58,423 nt of DNA from Elainella sp. Prado103 (GTDB lineage Bacteria; Cyanobacteriota; Cyanobacteriia; Elainellales; Elainellaceae), in assembly GCA_025454395.1 (NCBI GenBank), contig JALOOM010000013.1, positions 1 through 58,423 of the forward strand. Direction: 5' to 3'. Of the stretch, positions 26,457 through 35,600 are shown piece by piece; positions within the stretch are counted from its first letter, which is position 1, and each line of letters opens with the position of its first letter. A program made the position numbers and the translations under genes. A model generated the notes under the pieces. The model was given only the letters and a program-made list of their open reading frames with translations, did no database searches and was not told the DNA's origin.

Positions 26457-27971
26457 TCAGCCCGGCCAAGCATTGGCAAAGTATTGGCGGTAGAGTAAAC
26501 AGCGCGGTTTAGCCTGATTCCCTTCCAGATGCACCAGTCCCATACTTTGCAGTTTGAATGCCTGCGGCGGCTTCACTGGGATCGGCTCGGTTGCCATTAC
26601 CACCGCTCGAAACACCGCCACCAACTCAGGCGATTGCTCCAAATGGCTCAGTTGTTGACGTAGATGGTTACTATACACCCCTGATTCGGTGGCCGCAGTC
26701 AATAGGAAGTCTGATAAATTGACGGACTGGCGTTGCATTTGTTCCAGCCCCAGTTGTAGTAAATAGGGATGTCCGCCCACTAAGTGCGTCAGTTGCTCCA
26801 CTTCTGTCTGACTCCAATGCAAACCAAAGCGCTGCACCAGCAAAGTCACCTGATCGATCGTTAATTCTGGCAAATCGACTACCACGCCGACCCCTGCCAG
26901 CGGTGAGGCATTGATATCTAAAGCTCCATAGATCTCAGTGGCATGAACAATCACCAACCGTAACTTCTGCCAGATCGGACTATTGCGATCGCTCCGGCGC
27001 GGTAGATCATGCCAATTACGCAACAGCTTACAAAAATCAGTGGCAATTTCCTCATGTTCAAACACCAGATCCGTATTGTCGAGGGCCAACACCAACGGCC
27101 GATCGAGCGGATGCAAGATCGAGTCTTGAAAATAGGCAGTGGCATTATAACTTGCAGAATAAATATCCTTCCAGGTTTGATCGATTGGGTCAGCAACTCG
27201 CTGATCGCGACGGTTCAGTTCACAACTGACAACGGCACAAAACCATTGCAAAAAGCGATTCAAATCAGCAAAAACCGCCCGATCGGCCAGTTGAAAACTG
27301 AGACAAACGGTTTCGTAACCCTGTTGATCAGCCTGCCAGAGTAGCCGCGTCAACAACGTCGTCTTGCCCATCTGTTGGGGAGCTTTAATCCGCAGTAGCC
27401 CACCTGCCGCGTCTAAGGTCTGGATACAGAGGGCTTCCAGTTCCGATCGCTCTACATAAAACTGAAAATCAGGGGCTCTATCCGCCGCATCTGACCCATC
27501 TGTGACCTGTCCGATCGATGCCGGAACTGCCGATGCTTGTCCCACCGATGCCGGAACTGCCGGGTTCGATCGATTCAGATTAAGGGGAGAATCCAGAGAA
27601 GAGGTCAGCCAGTCATCCGTCTCTCTCGGTGCTGATCCATCGACCTGATCAACTCCAGACTGGCGGGCAATATCGAGCAAAGGCGGGTCTGCGATCGGTT
27701 GATCACGCACCACTGCTACCGTCTCATACCATTGGTTCCATTCCTGGGGATCCACCACATCGGTGGGATCCAGTTCTAGCACACTGACAATATCTCGCAC
27801 TGAACTGCGATCGACCCGTTCTCGCCGATTGAGACGTTTGAGCGTATCGGCGGCAATATTGGCCGATCGGGCCAGGGCTTCAAGGGTCAACCCTCGTTTA
27901 CGGCGTTCGGCTTCTAATCGTTCGATACCTTCTGGTGTTGCCTGCACGCTGCGGCTGCGACGCTTCGTCAT
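26457..27971 (-). CDS. HTH - AAA-like ATPase protein
   Basis: A 504-residue protein. Residues about 13-75 make a helix-turn-helix region (GLTLEALARSANIAADTLKR) of the XRE-like kind. A low-complexity linker with two PASVGQ/PASIGQ copies follows. Then comes an AAA-like ATPase domain from about 170 on, with Walker A QQMGKTT at 199-205. Walker B reads LVLALDNTD at about 293-301: the usual catalytic Glu after the Asp is Asn299, so hydrolysis may be impaired. The C-terminal region has VGGHPYLLQLGLEQM, typical of this group. Such cyanobacterial proteins are thought to be signal-responsive switches; targets are unknown. It is transcribed first, before the AAA-pseudokinase-TPR gene. Confidence 0.85.
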   Translation of the reverse strand: MTKRRSRSVQATPEGIERLEAERRKRGLTLEALARSANIAADTLKRLNRRERVDRSSVRDIVSVLELDPTDVVDPQEWNQWYETVAVVRDQPIADPPLLDIARQSGVDQVDGSAPRETDDWLTSSLDSPLNLNRSNPAVPASVGQASAVPASIGQVTDGSDAADRAPDFQFYVERSELEALCIQTLDAAGGLLRIKAPQQMGKTTLLTRLLWQADQQGYETVCLSFQLADRAVFADLNRFLQWFCAVVSCELNRRDQRVADPIDQTWKDIYSASYNATAYFQDSILHPLDRPLVLALDNTDLVFEHEEIATDFCKLLRNWHDLPRRSDRNSPIWQKLRLVIVHATEIYGALDINASPLAGVGVVVDLPELTIDQVTLLVQRFGLHWSQTEVEQLTHLVGGHPYLLQLGLEQMQRQSVNLSDFLLTAATESGVYSNHLRQQLSHLEQSPELVAVFRAVVMATEPIPVKPPQAFKLQSMGLVHLEGNQAKPRCLLYRQYFANAWPG

Positions 27972-28549
27972 GGGAACTACCTGGATAATAATGAATACCC
28001 TGATGGTGCGAGATGGAGTTCACCCGCTGCGATTCGGGTTACGGAAATGAACTCAGAAAATAAGAGCAATGGATGGAGTTTGGCTAGAGAATCTGGAACT
28101 CTATCGATTTGCCTTGATCTGCCCCATTCTGCCCCTACCAAAACTTCAATCAGTCCGCGTATTCTAAGTTTCAGCAGGGTCACCTGAGTTGCAATCGGGA
28201 CACCCAAGTTACCGCAAGATCACCGGAGTGCGAATTTACCCATGCGAATTCATCCATGCGAATTCATCTAGATGGACTCATCCATGCAAATCCACCCGTG
28301 CAAATCCACCCGTGAACTCATTCCATGCACCCAACCCTCTATGCATCTCAAAACATCCATTTCAACCCGGTCTTTCGCATCTTATCTTGCTGATGAGGAT
28401 CCGGGAATGTCTTCACCAAGACTTTAATTAACCCAATCCACACCCATCAACTCAGCCAATTCGTACCCATCGCATTCAGCCTGACCACAAGTCACAACAG
28501 TTGCTCCAGGTTCAAGTTTGGAGGAACGCAAGGAGAGAAGAAGGAATTG
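27972..28549. other. Divergent intergenic region with 14-bp repeats
   Basis: The gap separates the HTH-AAA gene (minus) from the first lysozyme-like gene (plus), so it should hold two divergent promoters. At 28241-28310 there are five 14-bp units based on CATGCGAATTCATC, decaying to CGTGCAAATCCACC. Open frames over the array are repeat by-products. Confidence 0.5.
28241..28310. repeat. 14-bp tandem repeat, five diverged units
   Basis: Two perfect copies of CATGCGAATTCATC are followed by three diverged copies in register. The divergence gradient suggests that the first pair is the newest duplication. Confidence 0.65.
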
Positions 28550-29065
28550 ATGAGCCGACACACCGTTAAACCTTATTTAACCCTGAACCGCCAGCGTCTC
28601 TTGCTGCAAACTCCCAGCTTTTATTTTGATCGTTCGTTCAGTAATTTAGATCACAATTTTCATGTGATTCCGATTCCTAGTAGCCGAAAGCTCCGAAATT
28701 ATGATCGAATTCATCGTAGAAGATCCCGCATTCCACGCATCAATCCTGAAGGGCTAGCCATTCTCAGGCAGTTTGAACCCATCCCTTCCTATGCGGAACA
28801 GAGCATTCGCGAAATTGAACAAGCGGTGGCGCGGCTCGTGCGCGTGCCCCTCACTTCCAATCAGTTTTCAGCGCTGGTTTCCCTCACTTACAACTTGGGA
28901 GAAGCCAACCTGAGACGATCGCAGCTCTTACACCACCTCAATACCTGCAACTATCAAGCCGCAGCCCATGAATTTGATAGTTGGGTTTATGTAGGTGACA
29001 CTCGTCAACCCGAACTCGTGACTAGACGCATAGCTGAGAAAACACTTTTTCTAAAAAGTGAATAG
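28550..29065 (+). CDS. Lysozyme-like (GH24) protein lacking the catalytic loop, copy 1
   Basis: A 171-residue protein from the ATG at 28550 (AAGGA lies 5 bp upstream). The second half matches the C-terminal lobe of GH24 lysozymes: VPLTSNQFSALVSLTYNLGE at about 98-117, then QLLHHLN, YQAAAHEFDSWVY and ELVTRRIAEKTLFL. The start of the domain is also present, PEGLAILRQFE, with the position of the catalytic Glu. The stretch that follows in the family, with TIGYGHT and the other two catalytic residues, is missing: only about 8 residues (PIPSYAEQ) join the two parts. The first 60 residues are basic and unlike any signal peptide I know. It is probably a non-catalytic peptidoglycan-binding or vestigial protein. 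Confidence 0.75.
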   Translation: MSRHTVKPYLTLNRQRLLLQTPSFYFDRSFSNLDHNFHVIPIPSSRKLRNYDRIHRRRSRIPRINPEGLAILRQFEPIPSYAEQSIREIEQAVARLVRVPLTSNQFSALVSLTYNLGEANLRRSQLLHHLNTCNYQAAAHEFDSWVYVGDTRQPELVTRRIAEKTLFLKSE

Positions 29066-29158
29066 AACACAGCGTTGATGGATCGTACTGATTAACCACA
29101 CCCCATTGCTCCTCTGATTAATCCAGTCGATCGTCCTCACTTAGGAGTCTATAATCAC

Positions 29159-29845
29159 ATGAAAATTCGTGATTTCAGCCGATTTTGGTATAAACCTGCT
29201 ATGCTACAACGTTCCCTAAGTCATTTGGTCAAAATATTTGGATTTCATGCCTGGGATTTCACCCAACGACCCTATTCCTTGCCGCTCAGCCATCGTTCAA
29301 TCTGGCAAACTTGGCTAATGGATCTCCGGTTTTCCCTATCAACCACGCTTGGAGTTCCGACCTTAGCTTGGCAGCCTGTTAGCCCGATCGCTAGTTTCAC
29401 CTCTGCTGCTCTGGAACCCGCTCAATCTACCCGTCTCATCATTCAGGGTTATGTTAATTGGACTGAAACCGCCCTCCCTTTCAATCCACCCCGCCTCAAA
29501 ACCAACCCACAAGGGATCGCAATCATCAAGCAGTTTGAAGGTTTTCCAGACGATGTCGATCCAAATCTGCGGGAAGCCGAACGCATTGTGCTTCAAGTGG
29601 TGACTGTGCCCCTCACCGTCAACCAATTTTCAGCCCTCGTCTCTTTTACCTACAATGTCGGTGAAGCCACTCTACGCCACTCCTCTCTGCTCCGCAACCT
29701 GAATGCCGGACGCTACCAAGCCGCTGCCAAAGAGTTCGATCGATGGGTCTACATTGGCACCAGTTGTCTTACTAAATTGATCGCCCGTCGGAGTGCTGAG
29801 CGCAGTCTCTTTCTTAGTTCTGAACAGTCCGTGCTAAATCGTTAG
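29159..29845 (+). CDS. Lysozyme-like (GH24) protein lacking the catalytic loop, copy 2
   Basis: A 228-residue paralogue of the preceding gene. The GH24 parts are PQGIAIIKQFEGF, then VPLTVNQFSALVSFTYNVGE, SSLLRNLNAGRYQAAAKEF and LIARRSAERSLFL. As in copy 1, the TIGYGHT loop that carries two of the three catalytic residues is absent, replaced by about 7 residues (PDDVDPN). The Glu of QFEGF is kept. The N-terminal 115 residues do not resemble a known domain and show no clear signal sequence. AGGAG lies 12 bp before the ATG. The last codons overlap the first unit of the 14-bp repeat array, so the present stop may itself come from a repeat. Confidence 0.75.
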   Translation: MKIRDFSRFWYKPAMLQRSLSHLVKIFGFHAWDFTQRPYSLPLSHRSIWQTWLMDLRFSLSTTLGVPTLAWQPVSPIASFTSAALEPAQSTRLIIQGYVNWTETALPFNPPRLKTNPQGIAIIKQFEGFPDDVDPNLREAERIVLQVVTVPLTVNQFSALVSFTYNVGEATLRHSSLLRNLNAGRYQAAAKEFDRWVYIGTSCLTKLIARRSAERSLFLSSEQSVLNR

Positions 29846-29920
29846 TCCCGAATCGTTAGTCCCGAATCGTTAGTCCCGAACCGTTAGTCCTGAATCGTTA
29901 GTCCTGAATCGTTAGTCCTG
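29837..29920. repeat. 14-bp tandem repeat, six copies, overlapping a gene end
   Basis: Six head-to-tail copies of AATCGTTAGTCCCG; the last three read CCTG instead of CCCG. The first copy supplies the final codons and the TAG stop of the second lysozyme-like gene. Confidence 0.85.
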
Positions 29921-30387
29921 AATAGGCAATTCTCAATCAATCGTCCTTTCATCAATAGATAAAAGTCAGATTCATATATTACTCTATTCATCACGTTCCC
30001 TTCATGATAGAGTTCTGCTTTTATCTACGCTATGGCAAGTCGTGTGTTCGTTTCCTGTTCGATTTCAGTTCCGCTAGAGTGATCAAGGGTTTTGAGTAGG
30101 TAGTGATCGGCGATCGTCGAATGCTACCTCTTTTTCTTTGATTTTATAAATCTTCAATCATTGAATGCCATCCCTTCTGAAGGTGGGGCAGCCGCATGGT
30201 GGACACGCTTGATTAGAGGATCAGCGATCGGCTTTGGGAAAACCAGACTAAATTGCAACAGAAAACCTGATCATCCTCGATGTGAAGCACGAACCTCTCA
30301 AAAATTGCCGTTTTTTGATATCAGTAATCCTTTCAAGCTGACATGATTGAGATTTGTCATTTATTCCCTTGATTCCCGGCTAATGAC
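29846..30387. other. Intergenic region before the DUF1400 pair
   Basis: Apart from the repeat tail up to 29920, I see no gene or RNA in this 540-bp stretch. A 61-codon open frame at 30161-30346 has no homologue I recognise and no good ribosome binding site. The promoter of the DUF1400 pair should lie here. Confidence 0.4.
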
Positions 30388-31311
30388 ATGATGATTCTCA
30401 ATCAGATCATGCTCAATCAAATGATTTCCAATAAAATTGCTTCGCGTCTTTGCCAGCGCTATATCGCCAAATCTAAAGCGGTAGGGTTCTTGGTCGGGCT
30501 CAGTGTCACTGGAGGGATTCTCACCTCTGGCGATCCAGCTCGTGCGGTTGAAACCGTCAAACTGGTATATGAATCAGACAGCGTGGTTGTGTCATTGGAT
30601 GAAATCAGAAGTTTTGCTCGAACTGGGCAACCCCCTACTCAAATCGAGCAGTTCTTATTAGATCAGGGACAACCCGCCGAAGTCATTGCCCGACTATTAA
30701 CCGAAGAAATTACACTGTCTGAAAATCTGCGAGCCAGACTCCGAGGTAAGTTAGAAGAAAGCTCGATCGGAGAATTTGTTTTGTATCAGATCGATAAAAT
30801 TATTCAGGGTTCCGGAGATCTGACAGCCCTGAAAGTTGCGTTAGATCGATCGATGGAAGATCGAACCGTATCGATACTAGAACTGCTGGAGAATTATACC
30901 GATGCAGACCAAGTGACGGTCAATCTCGTAGGTTTACGCCAAACCTATGTTGATGTGAAAGCATTCGTTGAGCGGGTCATTCCTGTCTTAGAAGCGGCCA
31001 AAGGATATCTGCAAGATATTATTTGTGATTGTGAGACTCCGCAACAGAGCAATTCCTCTGGATCGTCTTCCTCTGGATCTTCACAAAGTCAATTACCGCA
31101 CAACCAGATTGTACCAGTGGTTGACACTACTACTCAAACAGCAACTGCCCCAATGACTGCCCCAACGACTACCCCAGCGAGCATTCCTTGCCTTGAATCA
31201 GTGACCACGCCAGCAGTTCCATTTGTATTAGAATCTAATTCACCTGACCTTCCTGCGATCACTCCTGATTCTACTGCTAGAGCATCTGCCATCCAGTCTT
31301 CTCAACGGTAA
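30388..31311 (+). CDS. Stand-alone DUF1400 exported protein, copy 1
   Basis: A 307-residue protein. After a signal peptide ending near PARAVETV it has the DUF1400 region (about residues 52-215): VETVKLVYESDSVVVSLDEI, FARTGQ, IGEFVLYQIDKII, VSILELLENY, and a closing IICDCE. In cyanobacteria this region normally precedes an alpha/beta-hydrolase domain; here none follows, and instead there is a Ser-rich stretch (SSGSSSSGSS) and a Thr/Pro/Ala tail. It is therefore a DUF1400-only periplasmic protein of unknown role. Several in-frame ATGs crowd the start (30388, 30391, 30421), so the N-terminus is uncertain. The next DUF1400 gene starts 5 bp later. Confidence 0.75.
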   Translation: MMILNQIMLNQMISNKIASRLCQRYIAKSKAVGFLVGLSVTGGILTSGDPARAVETVKLVYESDSVVVSLDEIRSFARTGQPPTQIEQFLLDQGQPAEVIARLLTEEITLSENLRARLRGKLEESSIGEFVLYQIDKIIQGSGDLTALKVALDRSMEDRTVSILELLENYTDADQVTVNLVGLRQTYVDVKAFVERVIPVLEAAKGYLQDIICDCETPQQSNSSGSSSSGSSQSQLPHNQIVPVVDTTTQTATAPMTAPTTTPASIPCLESVTTPAVPFVLESNSPDLPAITPDSTARASAIQSSQR

Positions 31312-31316
31312 CGGTC

Positions 31317-31946
31317 ATGACAGTTCTTTCTACTCGTTCCCTTCGCTCGATATCCCGTAGGGGTTTGGATCGGTTGGTCAATTTGGGTTATATTTGGCTT
31401 GGCGCAGCCGCTTTACTGTTAACCATAGGTCAATCAACCCAGGCAGCCGAACGACTTTATTTTACCTACGGGCCACTAGGACGTTCAATTGCCATTGAGG
31501 ACTTGCGCACCTTCGCAGAAACCGGCGAAACCACTCGACAACTGCGATGGTATCTCAACATTGCAAATGTAGAACCTGAGAAGTTTCGCCAAATTCTGAC
31601 TAAACAAATTCCGGCTAGCTTAGAAAGGGTCGATCGAGTCACCTATTCTTTACCCGGTGAATTTGTGTTATCCCAAGTGGGTCAGGTCATCCATACCAAA
31701 TCACGTCGAGCCAACATTCAAGCCCTGCGATCGTCCCTGATTGTCTCGGTGACTGATGATAATCGCATCTCTCTCCTGGAGTTTTTGGAGAACTACCCCA
31801 CTCCAGGCATTTACATTGATGGGGTCGTTTTGGCCCGAGTTGTCAATGACGTGAGGGGTATTGTGGATGACATTCAACCCGTCGTGGTCGCGATCGAAGA
31901 GTTTCTCGAAGGTCTGGTCTGTGATTGTGAAAACATTCAACCTTAA
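31317..31946 (+). CDS. Stand-alone DUF1400 exported protein, copy 2
   Basis: A 209-residue paralogue of the upstream gene. A membrane-crossing signal (about 25-42) ends at QAAERLYF. The DUF1400 core follows: FTYGPLGRSIAIEDLRTFAE, PGEFVLSQVGQVIH, ISLLEFLENYP, and a closing LVCDCENIQP. It ends right after the CDC motif, so it is the domain alone with no tail. The two genes are separated by 5 bp and are surely one transcript. The conserved Cys-Asp-Cys at the end of both may be of interest for metal or disulfide chemistry, but nothing else is known to me. Confidence 0.75.
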   Translation: MTVLSTRSLRSISRRGLDRLVNLGYIWLGAAALLLTIGQSTQAAERLYFTYGPLGRSIAIEDLRTFAETGETTRQLRWYLNIANVEPEKFRQILTKQIPASLERVDRVTYSLPGEFVLSQVGQVIHTKSRRANIQALRSSLIVSVTDDNRISLLEFLENYPTPGIYIDGVVLARVVNDVRGIVDDIQPVVVAIEEFLEGLVCDCENIQP

Positions 31947-31995
31947 GGCAGGCTTTGGGATGGACTTGGTCACTGGAATCGACAGATCAATTGGT

Positions 31996-32031
31996 TGATG
32001 GATTGGCTGATGGATTGGCTGATGGATTGAC
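31996..32031. repeat. 12-bp tandem repeat, three copies
   Basis: TGATGGATTGGC is present twice perfectly and once with one change (GAC end). It lies just after the second DUF1400 gene. Confidence 0.7.
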
Positions 32032-32497
32032 CTAGCCAATGAGGTCGCTTCAGGAGCTGGCGATCGGCAGATCGGAAAAGTAGGGGAGTAGGAAAAGTGG
32101 GAAATTTCTGTTCTAGCGGAGTCCAGAGGTTCGCCCTTGATCTGAAACTTGATTCGATCGCCGTCCGCAAAGCAGGTAGAGCTACCGCTGACAAAATCGC
32201 GATTTCACAACAAATTAAAATTTGATAATATTGCACGGTAACAAAATTACCTAACTGTAGAATCTGAGTATCTCTATCTATTAAGAGGATCTATTAAGAG
32301 GCTGGTCTCAGAAGGCTAATCCATTTTTCTGTTCACATGCTTTTAACCGTTAGGACGATTGCTCACGCTTGCGAACGATCGGTCTCGGTGCAGATCATCC
32401 AAGCAGATCATGGGCAGTCTGAACAAACACGCCAGCCTATTTTGGTTAAATGTAGTTTTATTACCCTCTGAGGTTTACAAAATGAATCTCTAACCTA

Positions 32498-32529
32498 GTC
32501 AAACCTCTCATATGTCAAACCTCTCATAT
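32498..32529. repeat. Perfect 16-bp tandem duplication upstream of the RND pump
   Basis: GTCAAACCTCTCATAT occurs twice head-to-tail about 110-145 bp before the pump start. It could be a paired regulator site or a simple duplication. Confidence 0.65.
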
Positions 32530-32641
32530 AAGGTCTATCACTAGGCGGGCAAATTGTAGCCTCTAGTATTTTTGGGCTGAAAAGTTCTTGGGCTGAAAAG
32601 TGGTGTTCGTCGTTCAGCCTCACCTCTAGGAGTGATCTAGC

Positions 32642-35600
32642 ATGGCAATCTTTTCAATTTCAGATGTCTTTATTCGTCGTCCTGTCTTAACGACGGTCGT
32701 CACGATTATCATTTTGTTGTTGGGCGGCATTGCCATTCCCCTTTTACCTGTCGTTAACCTGCCAGATATTGCACCGATTCAAATTCAGGTGACCAGTAAC
32801 TTTGCCGGATCGGACTCCCGCACTGTCGAAGATACGGTGACAACTCCATTAGAACGCCAAATCAATGGCTTGGAAAATATGGAATATGTCACCTCTACCA
32901 GCGGGAATACGGGTGATAGCCAAATTCGGGTTTATTTCAAGACTGGCACAAATAAAGATATCAACCAGGTCAACGTTCAAAACAGAGCAACGCTGGTCGA
33001 ACCCACCTTACCTGAGCCCGTCCGACAAACGGGGGTAACCGTTCGAGCCTCCTCCACCAGTATTTTATTAGTATATGGATTCAATGCAGCCAACGAAGAA
33101 TACGATGACATTTTTATTTCCAACTATCTAGATTTACATGTCATTGATGCGCTCAGGCGGGTACCAGGAGTCGGCGACTTGATTACCTTGGGCGATCGAA
33201 CCTATGCCATGCGGCTCTGGCTCGATCCGAATGCGATGGCCGCTCGCAACTTAACAGCCAATGATGTTGTGCGGGCCCTACAATCCCAAAACCTTCAGGT
33301 GGGCGGTGGTGCGATCGGTGGTGAACCCGCTTTAGACAATCAACCCTTCAATTTCCCCATCCGACTTACGGGCAGACTACGCGACGAAAATGAGTTTGCG
33401 GATCTAGTGTTGCGGACTGAGTCGGACGGCAGCTTACTCAGAGTGAGAGATGTGGGTCGAGTTGAACTGGGTGCCCAAACCTACACAACGGCAAGCTCAG
33501 TCAATGGCAAACCCGGCTCAGGGCTCGCCATCTATCAATTACCGGGTAGTAACGCAGTGGATGTCGGTCGTCAGGTCAAAGAAACCTTGGCAGATCTGGC
33601 CCGCGACTTCCCACCCGGACTCACGTACCACCTGGTCTATGACACGACCGAATTTATTGAAGCAGCGCAAACAGAAGTGACTGTCACCCTGCTGCAAGCG
33701 ATCGGGCTGGTGGTTTTAATTCTATTTATCTTTCTGCAAGATTGGCGCACCACCATTATTCCAGCCGTTGCAATTCCGGTGGCGTTGATTGGAGCCATGG
33801 TGTTTGCCTTCGTGTTTGGCTTTTCACTCAACAACCTGACAATGTTCGGGATCATTCTCGGTACTGGGGTGGTCGTAGATGATGCGATCGTGATTGTGGA
33901 GTCGATCGCAGCCAATATTGAGCGCGGCATGAAACCTCGTCAGGCAGCATCGGCTTCCATGGATACCCTGGTTGGGGCGACGATTTCGACTTCGCTGGTG
34001 CTGATTGCCATCTTTATTCCCGTTGCTATGTTTCCCGGTGCAACTGGCATTATGTATCGCCAGTTTGCCTTGATTATGGCTTTCTCGATCGTTGTATCAA
34101 CCTTCAATGCGCTGACCTTTACCCCCAGTATGTCAGCGCTGCTGTTGCGCCCCAAACAAGGAGAAGGACAGGGTATTCTCAGCAAATTTTTTCGGTTGTT
34201 CAACCGGGGGTTTGATTGGTTGCTGGGGCGCTACCGCAGGCTCGTCGAGTTTTTGATTCGGATTCGGTTTATTGTGATCACCCTGTTTGTTATGGGGCTC
34301 GCTGCTACCGTCTTTATGTTCCGCACCGTACCAACCGGGTTTATTCCTGAAGAAGATCAGGGGGTCTTGTTAGGAATTATTCAAGCCCCTGAGGGAGTTG
34401 CCCGCAACTATACCGATCGGATTGGGCAACAAATTTATCAGACCTTTACCCAAACCCCAGAAATTGAAGCATCCCTGATTTCGACTGGATTCGGTCTGGA
34501 AGGCAACGGCCCGAACCGGGGCACCTTCTTTGCCAAATTAAAAACCTGGTCGGATCGGCCGGGGGAGGATCAGAGTGTGCAAGCAATTGTCGATCGCCTC
34601 AATCGCGAATTCGCCCAAATTCAAGATGCGGTCGTGCGAGTCTTTAATACGCCAGCGGTACCCGGATTCAGTGCCACTGGTGGCTTTGAATTTGTCTTGC
34701 AAGATAGCTCCGGTGGCAGACTTGGCTTCGAAGAATTCTTGGCTGCGGCTCGCGAAATCATTGCCAGAGCTAACGAAAATCCAGCTTTGAGTGGTGTCTT
34801 TACCCAGTTCACCATCAACACTCCCCAACTCGAAGTTGAGCTGAACCGTAATCGACTCAATGCCCAAAATATTGACATCGGCGAAGCCTTAACCACAATT
34901 AGCACCTACTTGGGCAGCCGTTATGTCAATGACTTTACCTTTGGTCAACGGAGCTATCGCGTGCTAGTTCAAGCAGATGCGACGTACCGCAGCAAACCAG
35001 AAGATTTAGAACAACTCTATTTGCGTTCTCGAAGTGGCAATCTAGTCCGGTTGAGTGATGTGGCAACGGTTACACCCATTACCGGTCCCTCGGTGATCAA
35101 CCACTTTAACCTGTTCCGATCGATCACCATCCAAGGTCAACCTGCACCTGGATATAGCTCTGGACAGGCGGTTCAAGCCATGCAAGAGACGTTTGAGCAG
35201 GTGGCGGTTCCAGGCTTGCGCTATGAATGGTCTGGCTTGACCCGCGAGGAAATTCGATCGGGGGGACAAAGTTCGATCATCTTTGCCTTGGGCTTTGTCA
35301 TGGTGTTTTTGGTGTTGGCAGCCCAGTATGAGAACTACGTTGATCCCATCATCATTCTGCTGACCGTACCTCTGGCATTATTAGGCGCGTTGATCTTCAC
35401 GACCCTGCGGGGCTTGGTGAATGACCTGTATACCCAGGTTGCCCTCGTCATGTTAATTGGATTAGCAGCCAAAAATGCCATTTTGATTGTGGAGTTCGCC
35501 AACCAAGCACGAGCTGAAGGGTTATCGATCCCCAAAGCGGCAGTGAAAGCCGCCGAAGAGCGCTTCCGACCCATTATGATGACCGCGGTTTCGTCACTGG

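Larger units (their letters stand above)
31947..32641. other. Intergenic region upstream of the RND pump with three direct repeats
   Basis: This 695-bp stretch holds no gene I recognise. It carries three 12-bp TGATGGATTGGC units (31996-32031), a perfect 16-bp duplication GTCAAACCTCTCATAT (32498-32529), and two GGGCTGAAAAGT copies near 32573-32600. The last two lie within 150 bp of the RND start, where a promoter or operator is expected. Confidence 0.5.

Noticed and set aside
28189-28431. Plus-strand open frame of 80 codons
   Set aside because: It crosses the 14-bp repeat array and has no recognisable protein pattern.
28550-29845. Lysozyme-like pair as a prophage lysis module
   Set aside because: No holin, capsid, tail, integrase or phage-like gene is near, and the catalytic loop is missing.
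30161-30346. Plus-strand open frame of 61 codons before the DUF1400 pair
   Set aside because: No ribosome binding site, no similarity I can name, and atypical composition.
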